Notes under the pieces: generated by a model
What the model was told of the DNA's origin: nothing
What the model saw: the letters and a program-made list of their open reading frames with translations, nothing else
The model's database searches: none
Translations under genes and position numbers: made by a program
In this document: one piece after another, positions 63,210 to 64,000 of the stretch
Position numbering within the stretch: the stretch's first letter is position 1
Layout of the letters: each line of letters starts with the position of its first letter
Assembly: GCF_038396635.1 (NCBI RefSeq)
Contig: NZ_CP121687.1
Location: 1,922,001-1,986,000 of the forward strand
Direction: 5' to 3'
Length of the DNA: 64,000 bases
DNA from: Defluviitalea saccharophila
GTDB taxonomy: Bacteria > Bacillota > Clostridia > Lachnospirales > Defluviitaleaceae

Positions 63210-64000
63210 ATGGCAGAAGCATTATTGGTAGGAAGACAGGTTTTACTCATATTTTTATATGTTTTGATAGGGATATTCTGTGTTAAAAAGAAAATCATTA
63301 CTTCGGAGTCAGGGAAAGAATTTTCTAAGTTTATAGTAACGGTTATCATGGTTTGCCTTATCATCAAAAGCTATATTCGCCCAATGGAAACAGAGCATTT
63401 ATTAGGTATAGTTTTGGCAATTGCACTTGCGGCGCTGTTCCATATTATAGCGATTATTGCTTCAACTTTTCTTATAAAAGAAAGAGAAGACGTAAGGTAT
63501 CGGATTGAAAGAATGGGTATCGTATATTCAAACTGTGGTTTTATGGGGATTCCTTTAATCTATGCAGCAGTTGGGGATATAGGGATATTTTATGCAGTGG
63601 CTTATATCAGTATCTTTAATATCGTACTATGGTCCCATGGTGTGATGATGCTTAGTGGTGAGAAAAAATTTAATATTAAATCAGTTCTCATCAATCCGGC
63701 TCTTATTGCTTTTACGATAGGGTTTATTATTTATACTACACAAATTCCTATTCCTAATATGATTGTAGATACTTTAGGAAGTATTGCGGATATGAATACG
63801 CCCTTAGCCATGATTACAACAGGAGTTTTTCTGGCAAACATCGATTTAAAATCTACATTTGCCAATAAGCGTATATATTATGTTACAGCCTTGCGATTAA
63901 TTATTCTTCCAATGATTATGTTAACCCTTATTAAAGTACTGGGTGTTTCAAGCTGGATGTCCGGAGCAAGTAATGTGGTGATGGCAAATGTCATAGGCTG
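63210..64000 (+). CDS. AEC family transporter (3' end outside window)
   Basis: An open frame from ATG 63210 to the window edge codes for 263 residues of a membrane protein of the auxin-efflux-carrier family (Mem_trans). The start has GAGGGGG 6-7 bases upstream. Hydrophobic segments alternate with short loops, and the conserved motif YSNCGFMGIPLIYAAVGD lies at about residues 107-124; later DMNTPLAMITTGVFLAN is typical of the second half. Members export or import organic acids or similar solutes; the substrate cannot be predicted. It stands downstream of a dispersed repeat and its operon is not seen. Confidence 0.9.
   Translation, partial: MAEALLVGRQVLLIFLYVLIGIFCVKKKIITSESGKEFSKFIVTVIMVCLIIKSYIRPMETEHLLGIVLAIALAALFHIIAIIASTFLIKEREDVRYRIERMGIVYSNCGFMGIPLIYAAVGDIGIFYAVAYISIFNIVLWSHGVMMLSGEKKFNIKSVLINPALIAFTIGFIIYTTQIPIPNMIVDTLGSIADMNTPLAMITTGVFLANIDLKSTFANKRIYYVTALRLIILPMIMLTLIKVLGVSSWMSGASNVVMANVIG

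Overview
The window is low-GC DNA from a spore-forming Firmicute of the class Clostridia. The evidence is a dense AT-rich gene layout with strong GGAGG ribosome sites, the Bacillus/Clostridium yaaO-tmk-...-metG-tatD-yabE-ksgA gene order, sporulation genes (spmA, spmB, ytvI), AbrB with perfect Spo0A boxes, an ATP-type PEP carboxykinase and class I two-subunit fumarase. A member of the Lachnospirales/Defluviitaleaceae type is my guess; the genus is not proven from the sequence.

Layout. 1-5.9 kb: the end of a C39-like peptidase gene, then a BMP-family (nucleoside-type) ABC importer: lipoprotein, ATPase and two permeases. 6-13.1 kb: a tRNA/rRNA cluster in an unusual order, tRNA-Ser, 16S, 5S, tRNA-Ile, two tandem tRNA-Ala-like relics, tRNA-Ala, 23S, then tRNAs Asp, Val, Thr, Tyr, fMet, Phe and Lys. 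The 23S gene carries an intervening sequence coding for an S23-type four-helix-bundle protein. 13.2-28.2 kb: conserved housekeeping block (yaaO, tmk, darA, yaaR, holB, ricT, trmN6, rsmI, abrB, spmAB, pckA, metG, tatD, yabE, rsmA). 28.3-34.7 kb: an unknown protein, uvsE, trmB, a peptidoglycan-binding secreted protein, a CPBP protease and an AI-2E family membrane protein, then tRNA-Lys and tRNA-Leu.

35.0-38.1 kb: a CRISPR array of 44 repeats (30 nt) with 43 spacers and a leader holding a perfect 17-bp hairpin; there are no cas genes in the window. 38.2-44.5 kb: a LacI regulator, a degraded insertion sequence in a dispersed repeat, and a carbohydrate ABC importer without its own ATPase, followed by a GH13 glucosidase of the alpha-1,6 type. 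44.6-51.5 kb: chemoreceptor, small coiled-coil protein, YtvI, fumarase alpha and beta subunits split by a dispersed repeat, phenylacetate-CoA ligase and a tandem ACT protein. 51.7-61.2 kb: a D-xylose-type ABC importer (xylFGH) preceded by a membrane-tethered sugar-binding protein, a LytS/YesM-type kinase, a YesN-type regulator and a second tethered xylose-binding-like protein. 61.2-64 kb: another chemoreceptor and the start of an AEC-family transporter.

How it works together. The sugar modules pair uptake, sensing and chemotaxis: glucoside import plus intracellular hydrolysis, and xylose import under what looks like a sensor-protein/kinase/regulator system with two different sugar sensors. 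The most unusual structures are in the rRNA cluster (5S between 16S and 23S, a 23S intervening sequence, tRNA-Ala-like tandem relics, related spacer sequences) and in the three-copy dispersed palindromic repeat.
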